Shown in pieces: positions 61,567-64,000 of a stretch of 64,000 bases of DNA. Numbering within the stretch: the stretch's first letter is position 1; every line of letters begins with the position of its first letter. A program made the translations under genes and the position numbers. The DNA comes from Opitutaceae bacterium (GTDB lineage Bacteria > Verrucomicrobiota > Verrucomicrobiia > Opitutales > Opitutaceae): the NCBI GenBank assembly GCA_028284235.1, contig JANQSC010000013.1:186001-250000 (forward strand). The letters run 5' to 3'. The notes under the pieces were generated by a model. The model was not told the DNA's origin, ran no database searches, and was given only the letters and a program-made list of their open reading frames with translations.

Positions 61567-64000
61567 CTAGAACTTGAACGTGTTGGTAAGATAGACTTCT
61601 TCCGGATTCGGGTTGCGGAATACAACATGACGCCCATCCGGATTCGTTATGATCGGGATGAAGTCGCTGTTGCTCCGGTACAGGTTCCGCACATTCAGCT
61701 GCACGACCCAGTCCACCTTGTCATCGAGGATCTTTCTTCCGTATTTAACCCAGATATCCCCGTTCGTTTCCGATTCGCCAAAGAATGGGGAATCAATGAG
61801 AGGAGTTACGCGGCTATTTTCAACCACGACCCGATAACCCGTCGCGATCTTGTCTTGCCACCTCAAAGCCCCGCCGACTTGCACGCCCTTGAGCGCCCCC
61901 TCCGTGAAACTGTAGTTGCTCACAAGATTCCAGCGCCACTTCCGTTGCTCTGGCGATACCTTGCCTTCGGCTGCCAACGCGGCGACAACCGGATTAACCG
62001 AATTGTTCGCCCAACGATTCGACCACCAGTTGTCTTCCTCTAGGTTTGGCGAATCGATCATAAGCCCCAGCGGGGAATTCGCCAAGTTGTCCGCTACCGC
62101 AAAAACAAACTCCGAGCCGACAGGGGCCACGTTTGACGTTATCGTTTCTTGCTTGGCCACATTGAAGGCAACCGTCCAGTTCGTGGTAAGGCTTCCTGCG
62201 ACATCCAACTCGAAACCTTCACTCACAAAGTCCTGCGAAGTCGCTTGCCCAGGGTTTGGCGTCCATTGACCAAACTTCCCAGCGCCGTTCTCGTCCCATC
62301 CCTCCCAGCGATCCCTCACTGGCTGCGGAAGCATTCTTAGAGCCTCGTCGTAAACGTCCTGAAAGCTGCTGAATTCGTCCGAGACGTCGATACCGGTTAA
62401 CTCAGTATTCAACTCCATCGCTTCAGCGAATGTCATTCCACCCGTTTCAGCGTCTCTCCAACGATTCATGCCGTTGCTAATCCAACCCGGGGCTGAAACC
62501 GAAGGCCCTCTGGAAAAGCTGCTGCTGGTCTCAAACCAATTGAATCGAAGCGACAAACGGTCCTCCAAGGTGCTCAGCGTGAAGCCAAAATCCTTCGTCT
62601 CGCCAGTTGGAGCGGGAATAATCTCGCCATATACATTTCTGCGCACGCCTGACGCCGAGAAGTTCTCAGACTTATTATAGTGAACGCTTAGCTGGGAATT
62701 ATAAGGAAGCTTCAACCAATTCTGCGGAACGTGGGCCACGACGCTCGACGTGAATGTATCCCCAGACTGGGTACTGATGTCCTCAGGAAGCTGACTAAGA
62801 ATCAACGATCCAGAATCCAGGGCGCCACTCGCGAAACGGAAGCCGCTCGTATGCGGGTTGATCGTATCGTAAACCGAGTCCTGAACACGCGCGGTATCCG
62901 TCATTTCGTCGGATCTCCATCCGAATACGCTCACGATATTCCCACCGAACCAACGATTCTGCACGCTAAAGACTTCCGAATCGATTTCACGGCGCGAGCG
63001 ACTGCCAGTCCTAAGAAACTCCTGCATCAGGAAATCGTTCTGAAAGAACAGGTCCTCCGTAAATTCGTCGCCCTTCCAAGTGGGGGTCCACGTCTGGTAT
63101 TGCTCGGTAACGATATCGCCCGGCTGAGGTACGGAACCGTGGAAGTAGTTTTCGAGGCGTACATCAGCCAATGACTGAAATTCCGAACCTAGCATCGAAG
63201 GGCCGAGGTAGACAACCGTGGGAACATTGCGGCGCCACGCATGGACCCTGTTGTTCTGATAGGACTGAATATCTGTCTCATTGGAAAGGTCCGTCATCAC
63301 CGAACGGTATACATAACCCGTATTGTCAATCTGTTGGGAGCCGAGGAAGCCAGTGAATATATGACGCCCAAAGAACTTCCTAAATCCGTCTCCATCGCCT
63401 TCTAGGTCTAGCTCGTAGAACGCGGTCGCTTGATACGCCTCTCGGTTCGTTCGGTCGTCATTCCGGTCATCCGTTCCCAAGTCCATAATGAGCGGGCGTC
63501 CGACATTCGGGTTGATCATGCCGTTGTTGAGCCGGGTCATTCCGTCGACCATTAGCGGACGGCTATAGAATGGGACATGTTCCTGCCTCGCGAAATTCTC
63601 TGCGTTGAATGCAAGCTCGATCCCCGCCTTGTTCTGGAGAAAAGACTGCTCCAAACGAACGGTCTTAACATCGAAATTCTGCTTCACCCATTGACTCGTG
63701 CCGGCGAGCAACACACGCCGGTTGTCATAAACGTTGGTATCAACGATATTCGGAACCGAAAATCCAGGAGATCGGGATCCACTATAATAGGGAGCCGAGT
63801 ATCTGTTGTCCGCCCGAGACCAGCCTGGATCGCCTTCCGCTCGTCCCCAGAATACACGCGCAAGGACTCCATCGACACTCGCGTCGGGCAAACCCACGCT
63901 GGATTCCCGCGTAGGGTCGGTATAGACAACAGGCAAGTGCTCCCAAAAACCACTGGTCACCGGCGCCACAATAGGAACCGTCCCCTCATGGTTGTCTACG
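61567..64000 (-). CDS. TonB-dependent receptor, N-terminal part beyond the window
   Basis: The frame stays open to the right edge, so the gene is cut off; about 810 residues of the barrel are visible and the signal, TonB box and plug are missing. The C-terminus reads NPEEVYLTNTFKF, like the LTNTFSF end of the 45443-48796 receptor. Other shared blocks are GFELDVAGSLTTNWTVAFNV and VQVGGALRWQDKIATGYRV (GFELEIIGSLNENWTLAFNA and FGVGGALRWQDDIAIGYDA in the other). It is therefore a paralogue of the Opitutales receptor type. The ligand is unknown. A GTG at 63969 should not be taken as the start. Confidence 0.93.
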   Translation of the reverse strand, partial: VDNHEGTVPIVAPVTSGFWEHLPVVYTDPTRESSVGLPDASVDGVLARVFWGRAEGDPGWSRADNRYSAPYYSGSRSPGFSVPNIVDTNVYDNRRVLLAGTSQWVKQNFDVKTVRLEQSFLQNKAGIELAFNAENFARQEHVPFYSRPLMVDGMTRLNNGMINPNVGRPLIMDLGTDDRNDDRTNREAYQATAFYELDLEGDGDGFRKFFGRHIFTGFLGSQQIDNTGYVYRSVMTDLSNETDIQSYQNNRVHAWRRNVPTVVYLGPSMLGSEFQSLADVRLENYFHGSVPQPGDIVTEQYQTWTPTWKGDEFTEDLFFQNDFLMQEFLRTGSRSRREIDSEVFSVQNRWFGGNIVSVFGWRSDEMTDTARVQDSVYDTINPHTSGFRFASGALDSGSLILSQLPEDISTQSGDTFTSSVVAHVPQNWLKLPYNSQLSVHYNKSENFSASGVRRNVYGEIIPAPTGETKDFGFTLSTLEDRLSLRFNWFETSSSFSRGPSVSAPGWISNGMNRWRDAETGGMTFAEAMELNTELTGIDVSDEFSSFQDVYDEALRMLPQPVRDRWEGWDENGAGKFGQWTPNPGQATSQDFVSEGFELDVAGSLTTNWTVAFNVAKQETITSNVAPVGSEFVFAVADNLANSPLGLMIDSPNLEEDNWWSNRWANNSVNPVVAALAAEGKVSPEQRKWRWNLVSNYSFTEGALKGVQVGGALRWQDKIATGYRVVVENSRVTPLIDSPFFGESETNGDIWVKYGRKILDDKVDWVVQLNVRNLYRSNSDFIPIITNPDGRHVVFRNPNPEEVYLTNTFKF

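Noticed and set aside
63967..63969. GTG start for the right-edge TonB receptor
   Set aside because: The frame continues open to the end of the window and the plug domain is absent, so the true start lies beyond the edge.

Overview
The window looks like a chromosomal segment of a free-living, probably marine member of the Verrucomicrobiota, class Opitutae. The case for this rests on family content. There are two large TonB-dependent receptors whose mature N-terminus or C-terminal strand has the Opitutales-type sequence (FELSPFEV near the start, LTNTFxF at the end). There are two DUF1501 + planctomycete-type cytochrome (PSD1) pairs, three PVC-type haem-binding CxxCH proteins, three CRTAC1/FG-GAP proteins and six Cys-type sulfatases. 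No tRNA, rRNA, CRISPR array, transposase, integrase or phage gene was seen. Almost everything is exported, and most genes lie on the minus strand.

Layout. (1) 270-11260, minus: a gluconate-dehydrogenase-type pair (Tat subunit 3 + GMC flavoenzyme), then a compact C1 module (MetV-MetF fusion, PurU, LigM/DesA-like tetrahydrofolate-dependent O-demethylase), then a PSD1 cytochrome protein and a DUF1501 protein. A perfect 17-bp inverted repeat sits just before the metF start. (2) 11535-33539, minus: a long gene train that reads as a catabolic locus for a sulfated, rhamnose- and uronate-containing polysaccharide: Na+/solute symporter, DapA-family enzyme, ACMSD-like amidohydrolase, PL22-type oligogalacturonate lyase, a PVC cytochrome/DUF6807 fusion, GH106-type rhamnosidase, a sulfatase, a second cytochrome/DUF6807 fusion, three more sulfatases and a BNR-repeat sialidase-like protein. 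(3) 33540-37127: the divergent control region, with two perfect palindromes, an AraC-type regulator and a CRTAC1 protein. (4) 37361-48796, minus: an IDS-like sulfatase, two exported FAD oxidoreductases, a ~1,100-residue CRTAC1 protein, a terminator hairpin and a TonB receptor. (5) 49402-55698, plus: a paralogous ~1,100-residue CRTAC1 protein and a PVC haem-binding protein. (6) 55740-64000, minus: an AtsA-like sulfatase, the second DUF1501/PSD1 pair, a terminator, and a TonB receptor cut off by the window edge.

How they may work together (inference): TonB receptors and surface FG-GAP proteins capture and import polysaccharide fragments. Periplasmic sulfatases and the rhamnosidase strip them, while the exported haem and flavin proteins may oxidise sugars. 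The symporter brings small uronate-containing sugars into the cytosol, where the PL22-like lyase and DapA-like enzyme act. The AraC protein is the obvious local regulator. The C1 module would separately oxidise methyl groups removed from methoxylated compounds through methyl-THF and methylene-THF, with PurU returning formate.
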